In this document: piece by piece, positions 26,009 through 39,900 of the stretch
How the letters are laid out: the number at the start of each line of letters is the position of its first letter
How positions within the stretch are numbered: position 1 is the first letter of the stretch
DNA from: Hyperoodon ampullatus
Lineage: Eukaryota > Chordata > Mammalia > Artiodactyla > Ziphiidae
Direction: 5' to 3'
Length of the DNA: 64,000 bases
Assembly: GCA_949752795.1 (NCBI GenBank)
Contig: OX457056.1
Span: 176,662,428-176,726,427 of the forward strand
Notes under the pieces: generated by a model
What the model saw: the letters and a program-made list of their open reading frames with translations, nothing else
Databases searched by the model: none
What the model was told of the DNA's origin: nothing
Translations under genes and position numbers: made by a program

Positions 26009-28409
26009 CTGCAGAACAAACACACGCAGGCGACTGCTCAGAACCGTCAACAGGCCTCCCTCCTCTCACCTGCGCTGGGGTTCACACACCCTGCAGTGTT
26101 GGTTTTGTTGCCTTTTTTGTTTTAAGAGATTGTATACCCAGAATCATCTGTCAGTCAATGACATGTGAGCCTAAAGGCTGCTACTGTACCTGACATAGTC
26201 CCCTCATGACAGAACCAAAACCTTGGACATTCATGAACTTTGGCCAACCGAGACAGGAAAAATAACTGATAAATAAGTTAAAAAGCAGAATCCTTTTTAA
26301 CAATTACACAGATAGCTAAATAAATAGATAGTTGGACCCAAAATTTTATTTAAAAAAGGATTTAGATATCCAGGTAAGATGATGTAAAGTTCTATTAAAA
26401 TTTTACCAAATGATATAACACGGAAAGATTTAATAAAAATTGTATATATTACTAACAATTACCTCTTGGGAGCAAAATTATTTGCATTTTTTAATTCTTT
26501 ATACTTTTCTGTGTTTTCGAAATGTTATAGAACACACCTATATGGCTTCTATAATAAAAAAAGTACAAAAAATGTAATGAAAGATAATTTAATTGAACCA
26601 TAAATTACTGCAATAGATTGTACCTGCCCATGCAACCCAGCAGACATGATCTCACCTCAGAATTTTTGTTCAATAAATTCGGTCAGAGGTGTGCACCTTC
26701 TCCTATGATTCCAATGCAGACACCCACCACCCAGAGACCAATTTTATGAGCTAACTATTTTAGTCACACTTTGAATTATCCCCCCAAAGTCAGGCATATC
26801 TTGCTGGAATTCTTCCTCAGAGTTGCGGGATATCTTCATCCCTCCATCTCCCCACTCCCCACACTGTGACCAACCCTCACCTGACAATCATCCACCACCT
26901 GGATCAGTGTGAGCCTGACTGGGATGCTGTCCTTTTATTGGATCTATAGTACAGTCTGGTGTTATTCACATATGTGAAATGTGGAACTAAATACCTTTTG
27001 AATTTGCCCCGTAAAATACCAAATTCGGAGCATTCATGAAAACAATTTATAGTTTCATTATACACTCTGACATGAGCACTTTGTCATTATGGACGCTCAC
27101 ACAAAGCAGACAGAGGATCAGCACTCCCATACCATTTGAGTCAATGCTCTTTCATGGACAAAAAGCATTACTCATATATAGTGCTTGCTTGGAACTGACT
27201 TTGTTAAGTTCAATTTCAAATAAATGAAAGGGGAAAAAGAGAGTTTTGTGCATTAGCACATTTTTTTTCCTTAAAAAAAAAAAGTAATTGCTTAGCTTCA
27301 AAAACAAAGGGGAAAGAAAAGCCATTCTGAGACGGATTTGAGTTCTAAGAGAGGACACTTCCACCTTGGATGAATCTTATTCCTGGCAGTAATGAGGTTG
27401 GAATCCTGCCTTAAAACATCCTGGATTTTAACACTTTGACATCGTCTTCGTGGAAGCAAACGGTTCTGTTGCCACAGTGATTTCTCAAGAGTAAAATCCC
27501 CAACGAGTAAATATCAGAGGAGAGTACTCCAAAAACCTGAACTGCAATGTCCTAAGGGAGGTATTGAGATTTCACAGGAAAAAATACCATTTACACACAG
27601 TTTAACAGAGCTGCCCTTGTGCCTTCAGTTCTTTGCCTGTGATCGGCAGCCTCGTTTGGCAGTGCTGTTAGCCTTGGTGGCACAAAAACAGTCACCTTTG
27701 TCCCTTCAATGTACCAGATCCAAATCTAAGGCCTCAAAAATATTCCGTGTCTTCCAACTTTGGGGAAGAAAATTGCAATAGTGTGGAGACGTTGTACAGT
27801 ACAGCAGGCAAGATTAGAGTCACATCCAGTCTACTGAAGGGGACCAGGTAAGGGTCACCACTTATTGGCAAAGTAGAATTCAGGTTCCCTGACCTTGAAC
27901 TGCAATCTCTTACGGTCCAAGAGAGAAGCCATTTCTCTCCCAAGGCATGGTCCAAACAGGGCCTCGGAAGCTGTTTAAAGGGCAGTAATAGGCCTCCATT
28001 CCCTCTGGGTCTAAGACACCTGGTAGATGTACAGGCACAGAGTCCTCTGCTAAGACCCAGTGACCTGGGATTTGAGGAGCATCATCACTGCTCTTCGGGT
28101 CTCCTTAGGGCATGAAAACAGGACAATTATAAGCTCCATCAAAGGGAAAGAAACGGATTCTGTATAGAAGATGAAGCCACACCAAGAAAAGGGCGGTCTT
28201 TAGAAAGCCACTGCTGGACTGCTCTTTCTTTTGCTTAGTATGGTCTAGAACAGTGAATTTCAAAAATGTTATTCTACGTCATTTATATTTATCAGCAGAA
28301 CAAACCTTAGGCTGAAGCCTCATTTATAAACAGCTCAAAGTGGCGCTGCTCTGGCTGAAGATGGGACACCTCCCCTGTAGTCCGGCCACCCTCGCGTGGC
28401 AGCATCCAC

Positions 28410-28600
28410 AAGGAGCCCTGCTCTACATCACCCTGGGATGCTTGTGAAAATGCAGATTCCTGGGTCCCAGCTCAGACTACTCACCCTCTGCTCACTGCCA
28501 TACTGCCTGAATCATGAATCTCTCTGGTGGCTGGCTCAGAAATCTGCAGTTAGCACATGGCACAGGTGATTCTTATTCCATCTATACTTTGAAAACCCAA
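28410..28600 (+). mobile_element. MER5A-like hAT-Charlie element
   Basis: Contains catcaccctgggatgcttgt, aaaatgcagattcctgggtc and caggtgattcttattccatc in the order and orientation of MER5A. Confidence 0.75.
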
Positions 28601-29023
28601 GCACTGGAGGCCTCCAGCTTCACGGTGTCTCAAAAGTTAGAAACAATTAAAATAGTCTGGAGGGTCTGATAGGCCAGTGGCAGCTCAGAAGCTCAGGGCA
28701 AGGCTCCATCTCAGAGTCATTCCAGGGTTGTCGGAGCCACCTTTTATAGCACAGAGGGGTTCCGAACAAGTAAAAGCACAGATTACCTTTTACCATCTGG
28801 CCAAAGAGCCTAAACATGCAGGGTCTCATTAAAATATCAATAGAAACTCTGGGATGTGTATGTGGCGGCGGGGGGTTGGGGGGCGCAGTGGGAGTGTTAC
28901 CAGAGAATGGGATGGAATTTCTTGTTATTATTCTAAAATGGTGACAGTTTAGTACCTGTGGTGGCAACTGCTAAATTGTCCCATTTTCTATCCCTCCAAC
29001 TGGAAACAAACAAGCAAAAAACA

Positions 29024-29220
29024 GGCGCAGTGGTTGAGAGTCCGCCTGCTGATGTGGGGGACACGGGTTCGTGCCCTGGTCCATGAAGATCCCACATGCC
29101 GCGGAGCAGCTGGGCCCGGGAGCCATGGCCGCTGAGCCTGAGCGTCCGGAGCCTGTGCTCCACAACGGGAGAGGCCACAACAGTGAGAGGCCCGCGTACC
29201 ACAAAAAACAAAAACAAAAA
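29024..29220 (+). mobile_element. CHR-type SINE, 5'-truncated
   Basis: Starts at ggcgcagtggttgagagtcc, so the usual gggcttccctggt is missing. The tail is CAAAAA-rich. A clear target-site duplication was not found. Confidence 0.85.
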
Positions 29221-29931
29221 CAAAGAAAACTGGAAAGAGAGAAGAAGGTGTTGAAGATCCTCTTCCGTTGGCAGCTCTGGACAACCAGCAAATGCACGGA
29301 CTCAGCCGCAGCCTTAGAAGGGACCAGAAATAGAACAGAAAGCGAGACAAGCCAAGTCACTGCGCTTGGGACGTTTCTGCTTCTAAAGGAGGATGAATAA
29401 GTGTAGACGATGGAGGGGGTGGACAGCAGAAAATCACCAGGCAGAGTTGGGAGGCCTCTGTCCAGATGTAAGTCTAGCAATGGGCTAATCATGAACCGCG
29501 GGGACCCTGGGAAAGCCACAGAACGCAACGAACAAAACAAAGTCACACTGCCTGGGCCTCAGTTTCCACACTTGGAAAATGAGTGGGGTTCCCACAGTGC
29601 CCTCCAACTTGAGGAACCCATGATTTTAACATCCCATCCAATATCACTGGGGTGCTGGGGAGAACACTGTGGGGAGGGGCTCCAGGCCAGGAGGTATGAC
29701 TCACTTCAAGCACCTAGAAATTGCTTCCTCTGCCTTGTCTAGGGCAGAGCCAGCTCAATGATTTCCAAAGATCACCTGCAGCAGTGGCAGTTTCAGAATC
29801 TCCAGACAGCTGCGGCTTTAGGACAGCCACCTGGTTGGAAAGGGTGCTGGGGCTGAAGCTGTTTGCAATCACAATTTACAATAGAGTGAGAAAAGGCTAA
29901 ATGTCTGAGTGGTCAACATTAGTGCCTCTCT

Positions 29932-30270
29932 CCAGTATTTCTAGTTCTCCTTTCCTTGCAGGTGCTCGGAAGGACTATTCTTCCCCATTGCTTTGGAGTA
30001 AGGCAGAGCCATGTATCTTGCTTTATCCAATAGAGAGGGACTGGAAGGAACATGAGTCACTTCCAGGGTAGAAGCTCCCAAGAGTCAAGGTATGAACTAC
30101 CAGCAGAACCTGGATCATGGAACCAGCACAGCAGACAACTGCCCTGAAGAGTCATTTGGGTCCACAGAGAAATTTGTGTGGTCCAGAAATAAACTTTTGT
30201 ACTGTTAAGGTACAAGGATTTTGGGGGTGTTTGTTATCAGAGCATAACTTAGCCCATCCTGACTAATACA
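29932..30270 (+). mobile_element. MLT1-type MaLR LTR
   Basis: Sense-oriented remnant. It has aataaacttttgtactgtta as the polyadenylation region and ends gcccatcctgactaatac, typical of MLT1 3' ends. Confidence 0.7.
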
Positions 30271-30384
30271 GTCCACAGCAAAGTATAAGGGTAGGGAGGC
30301 TGATAGAGATCATATCTGCCCCTGCTCTGTGCTTCTACTGAGTTACCACAATAATGAAGAGGATTAACATTATCACTATTATTA

Positions 30385-30590
30385 TTACTATTAATAACAA
30401 AAATGAAAGTTGTATGGCAAATGCTTTCCATGTATAATCTCCTTTAATCCTCACAAAACCATAATGGGGTTACTGTGTTATTATCATGTACATTTTCTAA
30501 ATGAGAAAGTGAGACTGAAAGAGTTTATATAATATGCCAAGGGTTTGGCAGAGCTAGAATTCGAACCCAGGTTTTTGTACAGCCAAGCCT
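30385..30590 (-). repeat. MIR fragment
   Basis: Antisense MIR: ctcctttaatcctcacaaaa, aaatgagaaagtgagactga and gcagagctagaattcgaacc. Confidence 0.75.
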
Positions 30591-32384
30591 GTGGAACCCC
30601 AATTCCTGACAAACCAAGCACTCAGTGAAAAAACAACCAGAATATTCATGGAATTGGTCACTACATCTATTTGGTATTTTCAGCATAGGGAAGCTAAGAA
30701 AAGGGAATTTTAAATTTGGCTACTTTTTATACCTAGAATCTCTTGACCCACCCCCTTCTAAAACTAGATGCAAGGCCTGAAGGAAGAAGGAAAAAATAAA
30801 CAAAAAAAATAAACAAAGAATCCACAAGCATCTCTCCCCTCTGCTCCTCCTGAGGGAGCCAAGTAGAGGTTTCCATCCACTTAAATGACATGGGATAAAA
30901 CTAGAGGCTGTTTTCTCAAAAGCGGCTTGGTCCTAACAATTTTCTATAAGCTGTAGTTGTTCTCAATCATTCATTCAACAAATATTTTCTGGGTGCCTTC
31001 TATGTGTTAGGCACTGAGCCAAGCATTTGGTCTCCTAAAGGGATAAATGGTCCTGGGGATTTTGAAATGGAAAAACATGATACTTGGATAACAAAATATA
31101 ATTTCCACAATTCCTTATGGGTTTTTCTGAAACCCCCAAAGTTTTGAAAACTGAAAATGTGTTCGCATCCCGTTAGTGACCTCAGCCTATATGAGGGTTT
31201 TTATTGTCTTTATGCCACTGATTGTGAATATTCATACATTTGCTGGAGACAAATCAATGTGTTTGATTTCCAGCTGCTGCCCAGAACTCTACTGGGGTTG
31301 ATACACAATATACAGTACACTTATTACATTTCCTTTCAGACACCAAAACTCCTGCCTCTAAAACATATCTGGGGTCCAAGGATTTCAGATATGGAACCTG
31401 CCTATTATTTGAAAGTCACCCTTGCAAATCTCTGTATAGTCTCAAAGACATACTGGTGACTAAAATCAAATCTTTCTCAAACAGCAATTGTCCAAAACCT
31501 AAGAATTTATTAGATTTTGACTTCCTCATGTAGGCCAGGAAAAAACCAAAAGTGTGTTACATGCAGTAAATGTTCAAGCTGCCACAATGCTTACGTGCCT
31601 ATTCCCATCACCTCACAATGTCTTTAGTCTTGAGAATTAGCATGAATGCTGGAGTGGAAAAAAAAAACCTCCCAGATAACCCAAGTGACTTGCCCAATTG
31701 CAAAGAACAAGGTTCCCAGCTGCCAGCATCTTCCATAATAGTGTCTTCCAAATTGTAGGTCACGATACATTAGTCTGGGTAGTAAAATCAATTCAGTTGC
31801 AACCCTCATTTTCTTTAAAAAAAAAAAAAAAAAAGAACAGAAAATAGCGTGAATCCCATGCAGTAAAGGTAAGCACTGCTTCCTGAAACTTCTTTTTGCA
31901 TACGTGTATACAAATAAACATACATATATGCATGTTTTCACACATTTATGGTGGACTGCCATTTTAAAAGTTTGGAAATGACTCTTCTATAATAAGCCAC
32001 TTTGCACATTTATTCATTCATTCAACAAATAGTTAGTAAAAGGCACCAAGAGAGGCAAGAGTGGGGCTGGGGGGTAGGTATTGGGCAGGAAAGAAAAGCT
32101 ACACAGAGGAGATGATGCTTGAAATGAGTTTTGAGAGATGAGGAGGTATAAAAGGCACCCGAATAAAAGCCATTATGTAATAGAAATAATTAACCAGTTC
32201 TTTGGGATCGAAGCACAATTCTGATTAATTAATACCTGCTCTGCCCACCTTACTGAGATTACCATGAGCTTGAAATTCAAAGTACTATGCTAAAATTTGG
32301 CTTTGGAAATGTTCTCAAAATTAAAGGCATTATTTTTGCAGCAGTTAAAACTTACAAAACATTTTCCCAAAGACTCTCTCATTC

Positions 32385-32510
32385 GATAGCCAACACTATA
32401 TGACAAGTGTGACAAAAACTGTTTTTCCCATTTTACAGACAAGATAGCTGAGATTGTCTTTCCCAGAGTCACAAAGCTAACAACTGTCAGCTTAAACTAG
32501 GGCTCTTAAC
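32385..32510 (-). repeat. MIR fragment
   Basis: Antisense MIR core: ttccattttacagacaagat with cagagtcacaaagctaacaa. Confidence 0.65.
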
Positions 32511-32939
32511 TACAAATTCCAGGCTGTTTTTAGTATTCTATATTGGTACCAATTAAATTATTAGCAATTCCACAAATTACCTCTCTTGGGTCAAACTATA
32601 TTTTTAACAAGACACTCTAGGAGATAATTGTGTAACTGAAAGCAATGCATTTTAATTCATAGTATTTTGAGACCCTGTTTGGAAGACAGGCAGCCCTCCT
32701 GGGGCCTTTTCAATCATATTCCATGGGGAGTGGCTGAGGAGATACAGGCTACCTAGAGTCCTGCTCAGTGGTCAGCCAATTCCATGTCCCAAGTGCTCTG
32801 GCTAGCCGAGTGTCAGCTGATGGGCAGTTCACCACACTGGGGTCTTCATCAGCTGAATCACGGGCATGAGACACTTTATTTTTCAAAGAGCACTTGAACT
32901 CATAATTGTCTAAGCTGTGACTCAGGCTCTAGCCCTCTT

Positions 32940-33905
32940 GGCTAACTCGAATTCTATCCCTGCCCAGCCCTGCAACAAGGTGATCTCATATGGTCCAATG
33001 ACTTTCACTGTCATCTCTGTGCTGATTTCACCCAAACTGATATCACAGCTCAGACCTCTCATCTGTACTTCTTGCTCTGCTATCCAATGTGTAACTCTAT
33101 CTGAACATCTCAGAGGCATCTTAAACTGAACCCTTGATAGTCCCTCGGACCTGCCCTGCCCCAAAACTTCCATCTTGGTAAATAAATGGTACAAACCATA
33201 TTCGGTTTTCCATGAAAACTTTGGAATCATCCTTGCCTCTTCTCTTTCTTTGCCAGCCCTCATTTAATTCATCAGCAAATCCTATGGCACTACCTTCATA
33301 AGACATACTGAATTCGAATACTTCTCACCCACTTCTACCACTGTCACCCTCCTTCAAGCCACCATTATCTCCTGATTGGACTGTGGCCTTAGCCTCCTAT
33401 TTCTACCTCCTGCTTCTACCCACCTACAGTCTATTTTCCAAGTAGTGACGAGAAAGATGCTTTTCAAATGATGGCAACATGTGGTAGCTCAAAATCCCCC
33501 ATGGCCTCCCATCACCTTTAAAGCAAAATCCAAAGTCCTTCCACTCCTCCTTGCTCACTGCTCTCCACCCTCACTAGCCTCCTTGCTAGCTTTGACCACA
33601 TCAAGCCAATTCCAACCTCAGGACCTTTGCACTGCCCTCTGCTTAGATTGTGTGGCTTCCTCCCTGGATTCATTCAAATATCTGTTGTAATGTCTCCTTC
33701 CCAGGAAGCTCTGCCACCATGCAGACTCTCAATCCCCTTATACTGTGTTACCTTCCTTCATAGCACTTATTACTTGACCTTGAGTTACATAACTAATTAT
33801 TGATTTACTTTCAACATGTCCCGCTCCATGGCAGCAAGAATTGTGCTGTTTCATCCCAGATCCCCAGTGCTGAAAACAGCACATAGTGCATAGTTGGTGA
33901 ATGAG
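32940..33905 (+). repeat. Long L2 fragment
   Basis: Nearly 1 kb of sense L2. Landmarks are ttggaatcatccttgcctct, ctaccactgtcaccctcctt, cctcaggacctttgcactgc and the 3' region acttattacttgaccttgag. Frames are fully decayed. Confidence 0.78.
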
Positions 33906-33929
33906 AAAATTCAGTCTTACTACCTCTTC

Positions 33930-34130
33930 AACATACCTGTGACACACATGGTATGGTACCCATTTTACAGATTCTCAAACTCACAGCTAGTGAAGACCTC
34001 AGGAATGATCTAAGTCAGGCCCCTCATTCTACAGATGAGGAAACTGGGACTCAGAATTGTGAACCGACTTATCCAAGGCTGGCTAGTAGGCCCCAGAGTT
34101 AAAACCTAAACTGAGGATTCTTCTCATTCC
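33930..34130 (-). repeat. MIR fragment
   Basis: Antisense MIR core: cattctacagatgaggaaac, tgggactcagaattgtgaac. Confidence 0.7.
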
Positions 34131-34377
34131 AAGTTCAGCACAATTCTCACGTTACCAAGTTGAGGTACACATTCCTGGCTGGGGAGACATAAATGTCTAT
34201 AAACTTACAATGGTACCTGGTACTTTTTATAGTCAAAATAATTATTACAATAAAATAGATAATAATAGATGATAGTAAGTGGCCAAATCATCATTCATGA
34301 ATACTTACTAACTATAGTATGTTAAATTCTGTAAAGAGATGAAAACAAAGCTCCCAGAACACAGAGAAAAGCAGTTT

Positions 34378-34610
34378 AGAGTAATGGTTGGGAGCATGGC
34401 AGAAAGAGCTGGAATGCCTGAGTTCAAGTCTTGACTTTGCCACTCACTCGCTATCAATTACTTAGCCTCTCCATGCCTCAGTTTTCCCATTTATTAAATG
34501 GGTATAATTATAGTATCTTCACAGGGCAGATGTGAGAATTAAAAGAATTTGCATATGTAAAACATTTAAAATAGTAAGTGCTGTATCCGCATTCATTGTT
34601 ATTACTGCTA
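34378..34610 (+). repeat. MIR
   Basis: Well-preserved sense MIR: ttgactttgccactcactcg, ttacttagcctctccatgcc and atttattaaatgggtataat. Confidence 0.88.
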
Positions 34611-34639
34611 TTTCTATCACGAGGCAAGTGATCATAGCT

Positions 34640-35070
34640 TAGCAAAGAAGGTATTCAAAGAGTTGGAGCAAGATGTGAACATTTGAAATGGATTCCGAAG
34701 AATAGGTAGAAGGATGTGTTTTGTTTGGGGATAGACGGAGTTGTGACAGGTAGTGGTGATGAGAAAACAACACTCCTGGCAGGGAAAGAGCCACAGCAAA
34801 GCACAAAGGTGAGAAGTAGGAAGACATATTGTCAGAACAGCAAGCAACGAGCAACGCGCTGGGCTGGCTTCGGTGGAGGGGTGGGAATAAAAGCTGTGTG
34901 AGATAAAGCTAGAAGGAGAGATAGATGGTGGCCGGGTCAGAAAGGGCCTGGAAGTGTTGCTGAGGAGTACAGATTTTATTCTGTCAGCAAGCAGGAGCCC
35001 CGAGGGTTTCTGAATAGGGGAGTGACATTAAGAATCCTTTCAGGAAGACAGTTTCGTCCTGACATCATGT
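34640..35070 (-). repeat. L2 fragment, antisense
   Basis: Contains cagaaagggcctggaagtgt, ttttattctgtcagcaagca and tgaataggggagtgacatta, reverse L2 sequence. Confidence 0.65.
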
Positions 35071-35704
35071 GGTGTAAATTATCTTGGACTATACAGCTTG
35101 GGTAGAATTGGTTGCCAAGCTCACAAGGGGAGGGAAAGGATTTGAGGTTCAGGGTCCCCTGTGTAGACACAACTCTGGATCCTGCATCTGATCCAAACTC
35201 TCAGGCTTACAAAGAACACACTGGCTTTGCTGTTTCTTAATGTGGGGTCTGCTATCATCTTGTCTAATGCAATATTGATAGGCAGGGTGCTACCCAGGCG
35301 ACCAGATGCACTCATGGGTTTAGCCTCAGCCTCAGCAGCTGGTATCAGAATCACATCAGTGGGCGAGTGGGTGCCCAACCACACTCCAAAGGTCTGAGCT
35401 GAACAGGAAAATGCAGCACTTTTTGGTCACTCGGGTGGGACCAAGGGATACACACTGGGTTCTCCTTAGGCCTCCATTTTTGCTCTACAGTTAAGGTAAT
35501 AATTCAGCTTGTCAAGTTCATGTGTAGTGTACAGACCAGGGATACTTGCTCTCTTCTCTACCCCGGAAAAGGAGGGTTTGTTTTCAGGAGAGGGGCGGGA
35601 CAAAACAAGCTAGTATCTTTTTGAATGTCTTCTATGTGCTAGACACTGTTAGGAGTAATAATAAAGAGAAGACGACCTTTATTTGATTATAAGAGTAGGT
35701 GGGG

Positions 35705-35895
35705 CAGCCACTATTTAGTGAACATTACTATTTTCCAAATTGTGCCAAATGCTCTATTTGAAACATCCTATTTAACCCTGTGAAATAGGTTGTTTGATTA
35801 GCCCCATTTTGAGCTGAGGACACTGAAGCCCTCAAAGAGGTCAATTTATCCTTCATCATGAAGGTAATAAGTAGCAGAGCAGACTGGTCTCTGCA
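35705..35895 (-). repeat. MIR fragment
   Basis: Antisense MIR: tttaaccctgtgaaataggt, ttgagctgaggacactgaag and gtaataagtagcagagcag. Confidence 0.65.
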
Positions 35896-36349
35896 TATAT
35901 CTGTTAGGATCCTTCGGTTGTAGGCAACAGTAACTCACACGCTCTCATAGGAACATGTTGGAAGGATACTGGAACTCACAGAATTGGCAGGAAGACAGAG
36001 AAGTAGACCTAGAAACAGGTAGGCACTGAGGTAACTCTGGAGGCAGGACCAGGAACCACCAGGTCTCAGTGCAAGAAAGCTTGGGTTAGAGGCTATTGAA
36101 CGGGGTAGAGATGAACTCTGTTATGTTTCAGATTCCTTGTCTCTCTGCTCAAGTGTTTCTCCAACTGGCCTAATGCTGATCACGTGTCATCCTTTGCCTG
36201 GGGGACAGGACACCCAGACTGTATCCCTCCAACCTGTCCCTCCAGATTATACCCAGTGGTAATACCATCCAAACTGGGGTGTTGTTGAGAAAGACAAATG
36301 AATGCTGGGAAGTGAGAAAACAGCAAATGTTCACCACAATAACCTAGTG

Positions 36350-36799
36350 TTGGGCTGCTCCCCGCAGGCCCATAAGACCAAAGAAAGAACCCGGAGTCAG
36401 CAACAGAGACATCAGTGGTTTAATGGATGCAGGAGCTTACACATCTGAAGCAAGGTCCTGGAGCGACACCCTGTGCGCAGCAGCTGGCAGGCAGGACTTG
36501 GCGGCGGGCTTCGCTCCGAGGCGGAAGGGGGAGATTGCCAGTTACAGGGGGAACTGATGTCAGGTTGGCTCATCGGTTACCAGGGAAACCAGCAGAGGCG
36601 CACATCCCTCACCACTCCTTTGATAAGAACAATCACTGGCTGGGACCTGGGGCAAGTATGTAGGAAGGTCAGTCCTGTAAGGAGGGTGTAGGTGAAGCAG
36701 GCACTGGTTGGGTAGGGGATGCACAGAGAGCAAGAGAACAGCCATCTTGAGTGGCCTGACCATACACCTAGGTAGATCCATCCTACTGAGCATATTTCT
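36350..36799 (-). mobile_element. Solo LTR of retroviral type (endogenous retrovirus)
   Basis: About 450 bp with TG...CA ends on the minus strand (tgagaaatatgctcag ... gcagcccaaca). On that strand a GC-rich segment follows a U3-like region with caagatggctgttctcttgc. An ATTAAA signal then occurs about 65 bp before the end, followed by a U5-like stretch (tgtctctgttgctgactccg). No primer-binding site, coding sequence or second LTR is seen, so this is a solitary LTR. A target-site duplication is not clear (acct on both sides at best). The family is not assigned. Confidence 0.6.
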
Positions 36800-36867
36800 C
36801 AACCTTGCTAATGTTCCCCTTCCAGTGCTTCATGAATAAAGGTTGGAAAAGAAATGGTGGGCATTTA

Positions 36868-36997
36868 GGGAAGTCTCTGGTGGCCCAGTGGTTAGGACTT
36901 GGCACTCTGACTGCCAAGGGCCCGGGTTCAATTCCTGGTCAGGGAACTAAGATCCTACAAGCCTCGTGGTGACCAAAAAAAAAAAAAAAAAAAAAAA
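36868..36997 (+). mobile_element. CHR-type SINE, short older subfamily
   Basis: Starts gggaagtctctggtggccca and carries a tRNA B-box-like ggttcaattcc. It ends in a run of about 24 A. The duplication is aatggtgggcattta at 36,853-36,867 and aatggtgagcattta at 36,998-37,012 (one mismatch). Confidence 0.9.
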
Positions 36998-39900
36998 AAT
37001 GGTGAGCATTTAATAGCAACTTTTATTTGAACTAACCTCTGAGCCTCTACTCATCATACACAGAAACACATATACAGTGGTGAAGTTTACATGGCTCCAG
37101 TGGGGTATATAAACCTACCAACTGGAGAAAGGAAAAAAAAGAACACACCACCAAGTACAATGGGTAATCAGTGAAACACAAATGGAATAAACTTGGTAAA
37201 ATATGCCCAGTTTTTGGCATGTATACTAGATATCATGAAATGTTTTTATTATCCTCTCAAAAACAGTTTTCTTTTGAATTGCATTTCAATTATATTTTTA
37301 AAGCAGAGCTTATAGCTCATTTGTTGATGTTAATTCATGCCCACATGCAAACACCTGAAGGTAGCCTTGTGCTTCTCAAGAACCCAAACCCACCGTTTTC
37401 ACCACTGAGTGGCTTTTATCTACCCATTTACTGTTATCTGCAATAAAGCAAGTCATAATTGCTACAAGGAAGATCATAATAATTAAATGACTATCTGACA
37501 TACTACATTACTATTTGGATGGCTTTACAACCAGATAACGGCTGAGAGAGATGAAGGTAGCCTGGGCGTCAGGGAGGGGACCTCTCTGCCAAGTGACCCT
37601 CTCTGTCAAACAATGACTCATGGTCCTTGGCGGCTTTTACTGATGGGATCAGGCTAGCTCTCATTAACTGCTGCAAGAACATGGCTTGCTAATCTAGAAA
37701 GGCTTCTCAGCATGATGATAAACACATGTGGCTGAAGGGTTCATGTTCAGGAATAATTTAGAAACTTCTCAACAGCACACTCACTCTTAGTCTGAGAGGT
37801 ATTTCCTCCCCCGGTCCCCCTCTGCTTTCTGTTACTTTCCTCTTCCTACCCTACCCTCTCTCCCCCATTCAGGGATACCTCCTCCCCCATCCACTAAGTA
37901 GCGCCAGGTAAACAGTATTCAACAATCAACAGACCTCTCCAACCTCAAAAAGCTACTCCCTCCATTCCTGGAATCCCTACTCTGAGCTGCTCAGTGATCA
38001 CTAGCTGGGACCATCATTTGTCTGCCTACCTGTCTAGTCCAGGTACCAGTCCCTTTGAAAACCGTAACTGGGACCTGCCACTCTTCTTTAAAAATATCTC
38101 CATTAAGGAGAGTGGCAAACAAGAGCCCTTCAATGTCTGGCTGAAATCCAATTCCCTGACTTTTCCCGCCCACTATGTTTCTATCAAGGCCCACTTACTG
38201 CTACCCCAAACTCGCTCTCCCTAACCTCTCTCTTTTCTTGTCAGCTCCTGGACCCAGCTCACAAGTCCCTGACTGGGAAGCCCTCTGCCATCCCCAGGCA
38301 GAGTAAGAGCTGGCTCCTGGTGGCCACACGGCATTCTGGGTACACCTTGATTAGAGTATCACACGCTTCATCACTGTCACCTGCCCACCCACCTGTCTCC
38401 CCACAGACTGGGGTCTCTTTGCAGCCAGAGTCCAACTCATTCACCTTTGCATCTCCAGAGCCAAGCACAGCTCCTGACCCAGAGTGAATACCCACAAAAT
38501 ATTTGAGAAATAAATGAATTTCAGTTTCCATGAAGCTGAAAAATATTTATATACATATTATCTATAAATTTATTTATAGATATTTATAATATATATTTTT
38601 AGCAAGATAGCCATCAATTTTTATTAAGCTTAAATCTCTAAATTCCATTTTAGCACCACATTTGGGGGGAAAAAGTCCAGTTTTATATAAACTCGATGTG
38701 TATGAAGAGGGCACAGGATAGCTCCTATAGAATTATCAAAATGGTGTTTGTATTTAACCTCATTTTTATCACTTCAAAGGAGCACTTCCCTACATCATCT
38801 GGGCATATACTCCATTCACCACCTTTATTGTTTGAAGTCTTGCAGAATCACTGCTCTAGATAGAATACAGGACTGTGACCTGCAGATACACGTGTGTATA
38901 CTTATAACTCCACCAGACCAAGTTTGGGCATCTAGCAGGGTACATGCCATTTGGGGCCTACCATACGCTGATGTCCACTTGGCTGAAGTCGTCCAGCTGC
39001 GGCGATCCCCGCCACGCACCGCTAACCCGCTGGGGCCTTCATGTGAGCCTTTCCTGTCCATGCCTATCTCTTGTCTCCAATTGTACAGCTCCCTGAGTAT
39101 TCCACAGCCTTCTTCTAAATCTGCATTCGCTTCTGTGATTTTTAGATAACATTTCAGCAATTTCAAGTTTGTAACCTAATGATTCTTATGCTCTTCTCTA
39201 AGAAGACTTTTTTTTATGATTTACTTTTCTCGGAGTCACCATGGCAGTTTCCCCTCTCTGGTATTACTTTCGACAGGCAAACTTTGATTATTTGAATGCC
39301 CCAGGGGATGTGCTGAAATTTAAGTTAAGTGAGATTTCAGGTAATTGGAAGAGTTTTTAATGTGAACCACTGTAGCTGGGGGGTATGTGAAATTCACTGA
39401 CAGTCTTGGTTAACTGCAGTTTTGAGTAACGAAGGTTTGCCTGAATATCTATTTCAATCCTTTCACTCCTGTTATTTCTCCTTTCCTCCCTCTGCCCATC
39501 TTCTCTCTCTCCAAAGAGTGTGTTCTTATTCTTTTCAGGCCGATAAAGATGAGAAAAAAGCAAGGGAAGAAGATTGGGTTTCCTTATAGCTGGCCGTAAG
39601 TGGGCTAGGAAACCCCTTCCCATTTGCTGAAGAGAGCATATGTTTTTAAAAATCATCCCTTGCCTGGAGTGAATTTGCTCTCTCCCCTGTGCTAGGCTGA
39701 TCCGACCTTGCCTCGGGCCGAGATGCTGAGGGTGGAGCATGCAACTCTGGTTCGTTTCCAAGACTGGGTGTTCAGGATGGAGCACAAAAATTACCTGTGC
39801 ATCTGAGGCTCTCCCTTTTCCATCCAAGTTGCCAAGAGCCTGGGATATGCTGGATGAAGGTGACAGCCCACGTCACCAACCCTCACATATGCAATGACCC

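Noticed and set aside
38535..38605. AT-rich palindromic patch (ttatctataaatttatttat and neighbours) as an origin or regulatory element
   Set aside because: Simple AT-rich sequence commonly yields such palindromes. No other signal was seen.
39357..39827. 156-codon minus-strand open frame in intron 1
   Set aside because: No recognised motif or family, no supporting splice or promoter context, and within the length expected by chance in 64 kb.
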